From the NCBI GenBank assembly GCA_964467615.1, contig CAYXRK010000069.1:1-22072 (forward strand): a stretch of 22,072 nucleotides of DNA, read 5' to 3'. Each line of letters begins with the position of its first letter. Within the stretch, counting starts at the first letter, position 1. A model generated the notes under the pieces. It was not told the origin of the DNA. It searched no databases and saw only the letters and a list, made by a program, of their open reading frames with translations. Source of the DNA: CAYXRK01 sp964467615. Its GTDB lineage: Bacteria > Hydrogenedentota > Hydrogenedentia > Hydrogenedentales > GCA-2746185. Positions 8,201 to 14,812 of this stretch are shown here, piece after piece. The position numbers were made by a program, and so were the translations under genes.

Positions 8201-8473
8201 TCAGTACAACGCGCGAAGCAGCAAGAACGCTCCGATCCAGACCAATGGAACGCCGAAGAAAAATCCGATCAGGGTGGAAAGCAGCGCCAAACCCGCGATG
8301 AGGCAGGCCGCGCCGACGATGATGAGGAACAACAGCCCGAGCGACTTCTCGGCGAACGACGCGAGCTTCCACGAAACCTTGAACGGGAAGAGGAATAGCG
8401 CGCGGAATCCCTTGCGGCTGAAGCTCTCCTTCTTCTCCGCGATGACTTCGGTCGCTGCTGTCGCGTGGGCCAT
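8201..8473 (-). CDS. Small two-helix membrane protein, last gene of the psp operon
   Basis: The 90-residue protein has a polar N-terminus (MAHATAATEVIAEKKES), an amphipathic basic stretch, and two hydrophobic helices at about residues 44-68 and 70-88. I cannot assign it to a named family. It lies 31 bases after the DUF4097 gene on the same strand and before a terminator, so it reads as the last member of the psp operon. By position it could be a small Psp accessory protein, comparable in role to PspD or LiaI, but there is no sequence evidence for that. Confidence 0.65.
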   Translation of the reverse strand: MAHATAATEVIAEKKESFSRKGFRALFLFPFKVSWKLASFAEKSLGLLFLIIVGAACLIAGLALLSTLIGFFFGVPLVWIGAFLLLRALY

Positions 8474-8504
8474 TTTCTACACTCTGATTTTGCGAACGAT
8501 CGCG

Positions 8505-9407
8505 TTAGAGTGACTCGATCGAGATCGAGCCGTTCGAGGACCTCAGATCAAGAAGCGGTCCGCCGCCGTTCACCGACCCTTCGAGCCGGCTACGGCGCTT
8601 GCCGTCATCGGTGCGGCTTACGTCGAACGAAGTCCGGACACTCCCATTGGACGTCCGTGCTGCCAAAGTAAACGCGCTGCTGGCTGGGACTGCCACACGA
8701 ATCGAGCCGTTCGAGGTCTCGCACGATATCGTGTCGTCCACGCTGAGTTCGCCGGAGTGCTCGATGGAGATGCCGCCGTTGGAGGTCCCGGCCTGGATCG
8801 GACCGTCAACATTGACGAGTTCAATCCGGCCATTGCTCGTATCACAGATGATCTTCCCGGAGAGTTCCTCGAATTGGATTTTCCCGTTCGACGAACGGCC
8901 CGAAATTTCCCCCTGGATTCCCGTCACCGACACGTTTCCGTTCGAGTTGATCAGATCGAGTGCGGCCTGATTGGGAATCTTGACGTCGTAGGAAACCCAC
9001 GCGCTCATGTCCGAACGTTTTGGAATAGTCGCGTCAACGACGATTTCAGACCCGGTCTGTACGACGTTGATCGTGACGCTCTCCAAAAAGCCCTGCACAT
9101 CGTCCGAATCCTTGAATCCGATGTTCAGTTTTTCGAGCACCCACTTGACACCCCCGGTATCCGGCCGCGCGTGCTTTTCCGCCGTGACGAGCAATTCGTT
9201 CTTGTCCCACGCCGTCACGTTGATGTTCCCATTTTTTGACGTGACCCGAAGCGTGCCGCCGGGCTCGAACGCCAACTGCCGCGTCACCGTCTGCACCCAT
9301 TTCCCATCGACTTGCTCGACCTTGCCGTCTTCAGCTACTACCTCAGCCTGAGCGGACTGAAACGCCAATCCGGCCACTATCACAAACGTCGCCATGTACG
9401 CTTTCAT
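8505..9407 (-). CDS. DUF4097-family exported beta-repeat protein
   Basis: From the ATG at 9407 the product is 300 residues. This start is chosen over one 38 codons upstream because MKAYMATFVIVAGLAFQSAQA is a good signal peptide and AGAGGA sits just before it. The mature protein is a beta-helix-like DUF4097 protein with at least seven copies of a (T/S/N)SNG(x)(I/V) turn spaced about 20 residues apart, such as NSNGNVSV, SSNGKIQF, TSNGRIEL, TSNGGISI and TSNGSIRV. DUF4097 proteins (LiaG-like) are known neighbours of PspC-domain genes in Lia/Psp stress systems. This one lies 79 bases after pspC, so it is probably an extracytoplasmic part of the same response. Its biochemical role is unknown. Confidence 0.85.
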   Translation of the reverse strand: MKAYMATFVIVAGLAFQSAQAEVVAEDGKVEQVDGKWVQTVTRQLAFEPGGTLRVTSKNGNINVTAWDKNELLVTAEKHARPDTGGVKWVLEKLNIGFKDSDDVQGFLESVTINVVQTGSEIVVDATIPKRSDMSAWVSYDVKIPNQAALDLINSNGNVSVTGIQGEISGRSSNGKIQFEELSGKIICDTSNGRIELVNVDGPIQAGTSNGGISIEHSGELSVDDTISCETSNGSIRVAVPASSAFTLAARTSNGSVRTSFDVSRTDDGKRRSRLEGSVNGGGPLLDLRSSNGSISIESL

Positions 9408-9486
9408 TGTCGTGGTCCTCTTGAAACGGTTTCCCGCTATGAGACGCGCCGAACACGCGTTTGGTTGCACGCCTGAATTCGCGGCC

Positions 9487-10155
9487 TTAGTGTTGGAGCC
9501 GTTCGTCCCAGTCGTACTCACGCGTCGTCACCGTGTTCTCAAGCCGCTGGATGCGCCGATCCAAATTGTCATACGTCCGTTTCAGACGATGCAGCGCCAT
9601 GCTTCGCGAGTCGGCATACGAGTGATAAAACTCCTTGTCCTCTTCGTTCTCGAGCGGAAGCACCGGCTCAAGTTTCATGATGAGCGCCGCAACGATGTAG
9701 AGACCCACCGTCGGCCAAAATCCTGTTGCCGTCGATGCGGCTAGTACAATAATCCGCATCCAAGAGACTGAAAAGCTGTAATGCTCGGCCAGTCCTCGAC
9801 AGACTCCGAAGATCATCCCTTCGCGGGAACGGTATAGAGTACGGTTCTCGTCGTGTCCATATCTCATTCGGTTGCCCCTTTCCTCGCGCCGCTGCCGCCG
9901 TGATCGGCGTGTCTCGTGTTTCTCCGATGGCTCTTCGAAGTCATCGTGGGCCGCTTGATCCGGAAAATCGTTGCGCAAGTCCGGCGGCCCTTCGGACCCG
10001 TCATGCGTGGCACGATGCTGAGATTCGTTATGCATGTACGCCCGTCCCATTCCCACCCAGCGCCGCACATCGCGCTGCCATCTCCGCGATTCACGGCGCC
10101 ACTCCCGTTCCCAGTGGCGCGATTCCCTTCGCGTATGCCGACCGTGGCAAAACAT
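9487..10155 (-). CDS. pspC: PspC-domain membrane protein with an Arg/Trp-rich N-terminal extension
   Basis: PspC is an inner-membrane sensor of the phage-shock response. The PspC domain lies at about residues 104-165: LYRSREGMIFGVCRGLAEHY, then a membrane helix through TGFWPTVGLYIVAALIMKL. Residues 1-40 are unusual, dominated by Arg, Trp and Glu (REWERRES-like repeats), and residues 41-100 are polar and highly charged. The C-terminus (LDRRIQRLENT, then EYDWDERL) resembles the C-terminal motif of the two upstream PspB-like proteins. The start at 10155 is only 4 bases from the preceding stop and has AAAGGGA upstream. An internal start at Met97 would give a conventional PspC, so the extension is likely but not certain. 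Confidence 0.85.
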   Translation of the reverse strand: MFCHGRHTRRESRHWEREWRRESRRWQRDVRRWVGMGRAYMHNESQHRATHDGSEGPPDLRNDFPDQAAHDDFEEPSEKHETRRSRRQRREERGNRMRYGHDENRTLYRSREGMIFGVCRGLAEHYSFSVSWMRIIVLAASTATGFWPTVGLYIVAALIMKLEPVLPLENEEDKEFYHSYADSRSMALHRLKRTYDNLDRRIQRLENTVTTREYDWDERLQH

Positions 10156-10159
10156 CTCC

Positions 10160-10435
10160 CTATCCCTTTCTCAATTCTTCGTCGAAGTCCCGCTTCTTGC
10201 GCCGATCATCGTCCAGCAGCAAGGTCTCCAACGCCTCGACTCGCGAGTCCATCTTCTTCAATCCGTGATGGATTTCCTGAATCAGCCGCGTTTCCTCGAT
10301 ATCTTCGCCCTGCCGCTTCTTTGGGCCGCCGCCGCGGGACGCACGAATTATCATGTATATGGACATACCGATCGAGAGGATGATGGTCACCGCCCCGATG
10401 CAACCGACCGCGACTATCGCGACTTCTTCCCACAT
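10160..10435 (-). CDS. pspB: PspB-like membrane protein, second copy
   Basis: The 91-residue protein has one N-terminal membrane helix (residues 5-32), a basic turn (RASRGGGPKKR) and a C-terminal coiled coil containing MDSRVEALETLLLDDD. The same layout and the R(I/V)xALE segment are found in E. coli PspB, which works with PspC to relieve PspA inhibition of PspF. AAAGG lies 6-8 bases before the ATG. It is the second of two adjacent PspB-like genes and ends 4 bases before pspC, as expected for a B-C pair. The symbol is used by resemblance. Confidence 0.75.
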   Translation of the reverse strand: MWEEVAIVAVGCIGAVTIILSIGMSIYMIIRASRGGGPKKRQGEDIEETRLIQEIHHGLKKMDSRVEALETLLLDDDRRKKRDFDEELRKG

Positions 10436-10508
10436 ATCGACCTTTCAACCGTCGGCCCTAAAACGGCCGCATGCTCCGTGGCTATCTACTCCGCGCGTCG
10501 CGGGATAT

Positions 10509-10793
10509 TCACCGCAGTTCCGTTTCGAACCGCTCGTGCTTTGAGTTCTCGATCATCAGCGTTTCGAGTGCCTCGATTCGTTCTTCCATGCGCCGAAAAC
10601 TGCGCTGCATATCTTGAAACGCCTTCGTGTCCTCGGCGTCGGACTCGCTATTTCGTGATGTCCGCGTCTGCCGCAACATCTTTACGAACCCAATGAATAG
10701 TCCTCCGGAAACCGCCAAAAAACCTATACCGAAGATCATAAGAATCGCCAGCAGACCGCTCAAACCGCCAGAGTCTTCAATGAGCGCTTCCAT
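10509..10793 (-). CDS. pspB: PspB-like membrane protein, first copy
   Basis: The 94-residue protein has an N-terminal membrane helix (residues 10-39), then a polar linker rich in Ser and acidic residues, and the C-terminal coil MEERIEALETLMIEN, ending HERFETELR. The coil is close to that of the neighbouring copy at 10160-10435 and to the RIQALES segment of E. coli PspB, whereas the membrane helix and linker are diverged. The start has a strong GGAGG about 9 bases upstream. Two PspB-like genes in tandem between pspA and pspC is not the usual arrangement and suggests an old duplication with possible division of labour. Confidence 0.75.
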   Translation of the reverse strand: MEALIEDSGGLSGLLAILMIFGIGFLAVSGGLFIGFVKMLRQTRTSRNSESDAEDTKAFQDMQRSFRRMEERIEALETLMIENSKHERFETELR

Positions 10794-10837
10794 ATGCTCC
10801 CCTCCTCAAACGATACGTGTTCGCTCGTCCGCCCGGA

Positions 10838-11500
10838 TTATCGGTTACCGCGGTTGGCCTTAAGCGCCTCGAGTTCCTTTTCAACGTCCTCATCACCCTT
10901 GAGCCGGCGGAATTCCTCTTCGAGGGACGGCTTGCGGCCGTAGTTGACCACTTCGGCGTCCGCTTCCATGCGCTCGATGCGTTCCTCGAACGTATCGAAG
11001 CGCATCATCGCGTCGGAGGTATCGTACTTGCGCAGGCCGCGTTCAGCTCTGACCTTATGTTGCGCATGCTGGTGCCGCTGAATCAACATGCGCTGCTTCT
11101 CGCGCGCGGAATTAAGCTTATCTTCAAGCTGCCCAATGTCGCTCTGGTATTGTTCAACCAGGCTGTCGCACTGGGTCATCTCGCTATCGAGTTGCTGGAC
11201 GCGTTCGCTGTAGCGCTTCTTCTCGATGAGCGCCTCGCGCGCCAGATCCTCACGGCCCTTGTCTATGGCGAGTTTGGCCTTTGAATCCCATGAACCGGCG
11301 TTTTCGCGCACTTTCTCCGATTCGCGCTCGATCTTCTTCTTCGTCGCCATCGCCCCGGCGCAGGACGCCTTGATCTCCACGAGTGTGTCTTCCATCTCGC
11401 GGATCATGAGCTTGACCAACTTTTCCGGGTCCTCGGCCTTGTCCAACATTGTGTTGAGGTTGGAACTTACGATGTCCCGCACGCGCGTGAAAATACCCAT
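10838..11500 (-). CDS. pspA: Phage shock protein A (PspA/IM30 family)
   Basis: PspA has two roles in model organisms: it binds and stabilises stressed membranes, and it inhibits PspF in the absence of stress. The 220-residue length matches the family (222 in E. coli). The N-terminus (MGIFTRVRDIVSSNLNTMLD) is the conserved amphipathic helix, followed by EDPEKLVKLMIREMEDTLVE, the best-conserved block of PspA/IM30. The rest is a long charged coiled coil, as expected for an ESCRT-III-like fold. A strong GGAGGAAG precedes the ATG. The gene lies 22 bases after the PilZ gene and is under the same sigma-54 promoter. Confidence 0.95.
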   Translation of the reverse strand: MGIFTRVRDIVSSNLNTMLDKAEDPEKLVKLMIREMEDTLVEIKASCAGAMATKKKIERESEKVRENAGSWDSKAKLAIDKGREDLAREALIEKKRYSERVQQLDSEMTQCDSLVEQYQSDIGQLEDKLNSAREKQRMLIQRHQHAQHKVRAERGLRKYDTSDAMMRFDTFEERIERMEADAEVVNYGRKPSLEEEFRRLKGDEDVEKELEALKANRGNR

Positions 11501-11522
11501 GACTCTTCCTCCGACTGGTACG

Positions 11523-11906
11523 TTACCAGGTCTTAGTGAATTCGTTGACTACTTCGAACGGCGTTTGGCGAGCAGTTACCGCCAACGCGCCGAGTGGATC
11601 GCCTTCGTCTACACGGACGCCCGCCGAAAACGTTTTGCCGTCCGTCGCGGGTCTACACCACACGACTCTCCCTCGCATTGTTACCGCAGTGTTCATTCCG
11701 GGCCACGGTAGTGTCTCGATTTTGAGCCACTGCCCTGGCCGCACCCGCCGCCCGATGTGGATCCGAGCGCCGTCGCCACTGGCGTTGCGCCACAGGCCCT
11801 GGCCTGCGGCGCCGTCTGCGGCCAAGTATCGCAACGTCCCGCGAACCGGAACGCGGTCGCACTCTCGCTGGTCTAAGTTCAAATCTATCGCTGCTTCCGC
11901 GCTCAT
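11523..11906 (-). CDS. PilZ-domain protein, first gene of the psp operon
   Basis: From the ATG at 11906 the product is 127 residues, a single PilZ domain. Both c-di-GMP-binding motifs are present: RxxxR as RECDR (14-18) and (D/N)xSxxG as NASGDG (41-46). The following strands (RVVWCRP, FSAGVRV) fit the PilZ barrel. A longer frame exists back to a GTG at 11969, but the sigma-54 promoter at 11953-11968 lies inside that extension and GAGGG precedes the 11906 ATG, so the shorter start is chosen. It leads the operon 22 bases before pspA. A role in coupling c-di-GMP to the envelope-stress response is an inference from position. Confidence 0.85.
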   Translation of the reverse strand: MSAEAAIDLNLDQRECDRVPVRGTLRYLAADGAAGQGLWRNASGDGARIHIGRRVRPGQWLKIETLPWPGMNTAVTMRGRVVWCRPATDGKTFSAGVRVDEGDPLGALAVTARQTPFEVVNEFTKTW

Positions 11907-11952
11907 GGCAACCCTCGCTTCCCTTACCGTTTTGACGGACTTGTCGAGGAAA

Positions 11953-11968
11953 CGCAATGTCTGTGCCA
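11953..11968 (-). promoter_or_regulatory. Sigma-54 (-24/-12) promoter of the PilZ-psp operon
   Basis: The minus strand reads TGGCACAGACATTGCG, which matches the RpoN consensus TGGCAC-N5-TTGC exactly, with GG and GC at the required 12-base spacing. The predicted transcription start is near 11943, giving a leader of about 37 bases before the PilZ ATG. The divergent gene encodes PspF, the enhancer-binding protein for this promoter type. The PspF binding sites should lie in 11975-12090; I could not pick them out with confidence. Confidence 0.88.
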
Positions 11969-12024
11969 CATCTCGAAGACTCCGTAAGTCTAGTTACTTG
12001 AATGGCTTATGTCTATTGACGCCG

Positions 12025-12054
12025 TTGTGATTCGGCAAGCCTTTTTGGTATCAT
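12025..12054 (+). promoter_or_regulatory. Possible sigma-70 promoter of pspF
   Basis: TTGTGA (12025-12030) and TATCAT (12049-12054) are separated by 18 bases and lie 45 bases before the pspF ATG. Both hexamers are imperfect. In E. coli, pspF is transcribed divergently from the psp operon and represses itself, so a sigma-70 promoter in this gap is expected, but this exact choice is tentative. Confidence 0.35.
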
Positions 12055-12099
12055 CGCAAATTAAATAGGCAATATGGCCAGTATGAGGTATAAATCGCC

Positions 12100-13185
12100 A
12101 TGCGCGTTGAATCCATGAAACTGCGTCAACAACCCGAGCCGGAGGAGCGTCGGCGTGATGTCGTGGAGGCGATCGGGCAGGCTGATACCTTCCTTGAATT
12201 TGGAGAGAGGCTCTCGCACGTCGCCCAGGTGGAGCGGCCGGTACTGCTAATTGGTGAACGGGGTACGGGGAAGGAGTTGGCGGCGCAGCGGCTGCACTAT
12301 TTGTCGAAGAGATGGGAGGGGCCGTTCGTGACGCTCAACTGCGCGGCGCTTGCGCCGACGTTGCTCGAGTCGGAATTGTTTGGCCACGAAGCGGGGGCGT
12401 TTACCGGGGCGGGAACTCGGCGGCAGGGACGGTTTGAGGCCGCGGATACGGGGACGTTTTTCTTGGATGAGATCGGGAACATTCCGCTTGAGGCGCAGGC
12501 GAAGATTCTTCGAGTGGTCGAGTATGGGACCTTCGAGCGGGTGGGGAGTTCGCAGCCGACGCAGGTGAACGTGCGGATCGTCGCGGCGACGAACGCGGAC
12601 TTGCAAGCGAAGTCGGACAGCGGAGAGTTCATGCGCGACTTGTTGGATCGGTTGTCGTTCGACGTGTTGTTGTTGCCGGCGTTGCGCGAGCGGAGGGAAG
12701 ACATCGCGATCCTTGCGAACCATTTCTCGTCGCGGATGGCCGCGGAGCTTGGTTGGCCGGACGTTCCCACGATTACGGAAGATGCGATGACGACGATGGA
12801 AGCGTATTCGTGGCCGGGGAACGTGCGCGAGTTGAAGAACGTGATCGAGCGCGCGGTGTATCGATCCGGCGATCATGTCATCACGCGGGACGAGTTGATC
12901 TTCGATCCGTTCCGCCCCTATTCGAGGGTGCTTCAGGGCCCCAGAACTCCGCATGCGCCGGACACGGCGGACCGTGTCGTGCCGCGGGACGAGGACGCTG
13001 ATGACGAAGACGTTGACATCAGCGCGGGGTTTGAGTCGCTCGTGAACGGCCTTGAAGTGAAGCTGCTTCGGCAGGCGCTCGAGACCTGCAAGTACAATCA
13101 GCGCAAGGCGGCGGACTACCTGAAGCTGACGTATCACCAGTTCCGGGGGCTGTACCGGAAGTACGCCGAGCAGTTCGACGAGTAG
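12100..13185 (+). CDS. pspF: PspF, sigma-54 activator of the phage-shock operon
   Basis: The 361-residue AAA+ enhancer-binding protein has no receiver or other sensory domain, as in PspF. Motifs are Walker A GERGTGKE (52-59), the sigma-54-contacting GAFTGA (99-104), Walker B FFLDEI (120-125), LLDRLSFDV (181-189) and WPGNVREL (238-245). A C-terminal Fis-type helix-turn-helix follows (about 318-355, ending KLTYHQFRGLYRKY). Alignment by eye to E. coli PspF is close throughout, including LHYLSKRWEGPF, where Trp72 corresponds to E. coli Trp56, needed for inhibition by PspA. An acidic insert (DEDADDEDVD, 297-306) lengthens the linker before the DNA-binding domain. GAGG lies 11 bases before the ATG. 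It is the only supported plus-strand gene here, divergent from the operon it should control. Confidence 0.95.
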   Translation: MRVESMKLRQQPEPEERRRDVVEAIGQADTFLEFGERLSHVAQVERPVLLIGERGTGKELAAQRLHYLSKRWEGPFVTLNCAALAPTLLESELFGHEAGAFTGAGTRRQGRFEAADTGTFFLDEIGNIPLEAQAKILRVVEYGTFERVGSSQPTQVNVRIVAATNADLQAKSDSGEFMRDLLDRLSFDVLLLPALRERREDIAILANHFSSRMAAELGWPDVPTITEDAMTTMEAYSWPGNVRELKNVIERAVYRSGDHVITRDELIFDPFRPYSRVLQGPRTPHAPDTADRVVPRDEDADDEDVDISAGFESLVNGLEVKLLRQALETCKYNQRKAADYLKLTYHQFRGLYRKYAEQFDE

Positions 13186-13194
13186 GATATACTA

Positions 13195-13216
13195 CTTAAC
13201 TATAATACTAGTTAAG
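13195..13216. terminator. Possible bidirectional hairpin between pspF and the sigma-factor gene
   Basis: CTTAACT and AGTTAAG form a perfect 7-bp stem around an 8-base loop in the AT-rich 26-base gap between two convergent genes, overlapping the TAA stop of the sigma-factor gene. The stem is AT-rich and has no long T-run, so it would be a weak terminator at best. Confidence 0.35.
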
Positions 13217-14042
13217 GCTTGAAGTCATCGCCGTGGACGGCGACGAAGCCGCGAAGCCTAGTCATCACGTCCTTTTCGATCTGCCGGATGCGTTCGCGCG
13301 TCAGGCTGAACTTGTTGCCGGTCTCCGCGAGCGTGTGCGCCTTGCCGTCGGCGAGGCCGTAGCGGTAGCGGATGATGGTCTGTTCGCGCTCGTTTAACAC
13401 CTTCATCAACTCGCCCATTTGTTGGTCGAGCTCGAATTGCACGATTTCCTCGTCGCGCCGGCGCGGCTCGGCGTTCTCCGGGAAGCCGCGGCCTTCGTCC
13501 ATGTCGGTGGTATCGAGGTTTTCGAGGGGGGAGACTTCGTCCACAAAATTGCGCAGCTTCTCCACTTCCTTGACCTTGACGCCCATCGCCGCGGCGATCT
13601 CTTCGACTTCCGGTTGTTTGCCGGTCTTTATGGAGAGCTCTTCGGCCGCCTTTTTGTAGCGCGCGATGTTGTCGGTCACGTAGACCGGGACGCGCACGGT
13701 GCGACCGTAGTTCGAGAGGGACCGCGTGACCGCCTGGCGAATCCACCAAGTGGCGTAGGTGCTGAACTTGCAGCCGCGATCCGGATCGAACTTGTCGGCG
13801 GCCTTCATCAACCCGAGGTTGCCTTCCTCGATCAGGTCTTGCAGAGGCAAGCCGAAGTACAGATACTTCTTCGCGATGCTGACGACTAGGCGCAGGTTCG
13901 AAACGATGAGCAGTTTGCGGGCCTCGGAGTCGCCGGCCAGGGCGGCCTTGGAAAGGCGCACTTCCTCGGCGCCGGTGAGCAGGCGTACCTTGGATATTTC
14001 GCTGAGGTACGCGCTCAGTCCATTTTCACGAATTTCGGTCAT
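13212..14042 (-). CDS. Sigma-70 family RNA polymerase sigma factor (primary-like, group 1/2)
   Basis: From the ATG at 14042 the product is 276 residues, with sigma regions 1.2 to 4 but no region 1.1. Region 1.2 reads LSAYLSEISKVRLLTGAEEV. Region 2 includes the core-binding and -10 recognition helices (SNLRLVVSIAKKYLYFGLP, DLIEEGNLGLMKAADKFD, FSTYATWWIRQAVTRSL). Region 4 ends TRERIRQIEKDVMTRLR, the -35-binding helix. This resembles RpoD/RpoS-type factors; the compact length suggests a group 2 (stress or stationary) factor rather than the main housekeeping one. The frame is open to 14183, but the extra 47 residues do not look like sigma sequence and run through a GC-rich hairpin, so the inner start was chosen although its ribosome site is weak. 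Confidence 0.9.
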   Translation of the reverse strand: MTEIRENGLSAYLSEISKVRLLTGAEEVRLSKAALAGDSEARKLLIVSNLRLVVSIAKKYLYFGLPLQDLIEEGNLGLMKAADKFDPDRGCKFSTYATWWIRQAVTRSLSNYGRTVRVPVYVTDNIARYKKAAEELSIKTGKQPEVEEIAAAMGVKVKEVEKLRNFVDEVSPLENLDTTDMDEGRGFPENAEPRRRDEEIVQFELDQQMGELMKVLNEREQTIIRYRYGLADGKAHTLAETGNKFSLTRERIRQIEKDVMTRLRGFVAVHGDDFKP

Positions 14043-14149
14043 GACACAATGATGCGATACGAGGGAGATTTGGGGAGCAAACGCCGCCCCGTCCCCCCAA
14101 AGTTTATCCCTTTCTACCTCGAAAGCTACGCAAGGGAACCCTCCCCCTG

Positions 14150-14176
14150 CCCCCTCCCTTATACCAAAGGAGGGGG
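14150..14176. repeat. Strong GC hairpin in the leader of the sigma-factor gene
   Basis: CCCCCTCCCTT (14150-14160) and AAAGGAGGGGG (14166-14176) form an 11-bp stem with one mismatch around ATACC. It lies between the predicted promoter at 14209-14237 and the start codon at 14042, so it should be in the untranslated leader. It could act on transcript stability or translation, or be one copy of a dispersed repeat. Confidence 0.5.
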
Positions 14177-14208
14177 ATTGCATGAGCGAACACCGTCGCC
14201 TTGAGCGG

Positions 14209-14237
14209 ATTGTAGCGCAGGCCGATTGGGTCTACAA
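14209..14237 (-). promoter_or_regulatory. Likely sigma-70 promoter of the sigma-factor gene
   Basis: On the minus strand TTGTAG (14232-14237) and TACAAT (14209-14214) are spaced by exactly 17 bases. The predicted start near 14202 would give a leader of about 160 bases containing the GC hairpin at 14150-14176. Confidence 0.5.
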
Positions 14238-14497
14238 GTAAATTGTTTACACATTTACCTCGGCTAAGTGCGTGCGCTGCGGCAGCTTAACGATGTCGTC
14301 GCGAACGCGCCGCCACATGCGCAACGTCCTCTGTCAACTGTTATCGGCGGCATGAGCTTCCTTCCTTTGTATACCCGGCGCTTGCCTTTTCATGCCATCG
14401 CTTTCGGGAGCCGGGAGTGATTTCGATAGATTCCAATTGCGATGCCGGTCACGTTCGCCAGACACTGTTCCATTTTGAAGCCTCTCTCATCCGATCT
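14238..14497. other. Intergenic region with no convincing gene
   Basis: No tRNA-like cloverleaf or conserved protein is visible. One 29-codon minus-strand frame (14264-14353) has a good ribosome site (GGAAGGAAG, 3 bases before its ATG). It reads MPPITVDRGRCACGG at the start and has no recognisable family, so it is recorded only as a possible leader peptide or chance frame. Confidence 0.4.
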
Positions 14498-14697
14498 GAC
14501 GAAAAAACGGCCCTGGAGAAACAACGGGAATTACATCGTTGATTCCACAACAGTTCGTGATTTATTTAAATTAGCGGTCATTTTGGTGAATCTCGTTATC
14601 AGCGCCACCCCGCGAAACAGGGCCATTCATTGGCATTTTCTCGTCTGTGGATTCAACGATGTAATTCCCGTTGTTTCACCACAGACGTTTTTTCGCC
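14498..14697. repeat. Long near-perfect inverted repeat (52-nt arms, 96-bp centre)
   Basis: The left arm (14498-14549) and the reverse complement of the right arm (14646-14697) agree over 52 bases with seven mismatches or fewer. The inner 31 bases, starting AAACAACGGGAATTACATCG, differ at only one position. The 96-bp centre has no convincing ORF. No clear target-site duplication flanks the arms. The structure could be a MITE-like non-autonomous element, the remnant ends of an insertion sequence, or a sequence that transcribes into a long hairpin. Confidence 0.8.
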
Positions 14698-14812
14698 AAA
14701 AATGACGCTTTCCATGTCCACTCGCCGTCTCCCCAGCCGTCACCCCGGCGAACGACGAACCCATCGCCTAATCGATAAAATCGCCCACTCTGTCAAGAAT
14801 CCACTCAGGGAT

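Noticed and set aside
10034..10696. A 220-codon plus-strand frame
   Set aside because: It is antisense to pspC and the pspB-like genes and has no motifs.
12247..13137. A 296-codon open frame on the minus strand
   Set aside because: It is antisense to pspF, whose motifs are complete, and its Arg-rich content is typical of an antisense frame.
14043..14183. N-terminal extension of the sigma factor to an ATG at 14183
   Set aside because: The extra residues do not resemble sigma region 1.1, run through a GC hairpin, and have no better ribosome site than the inner ATG.
14498..14697. Intact insertion sequence
   Set aside because: The centre is only 96 bp with no transposase frame, so at most it is a non-autonomous element or remnant.
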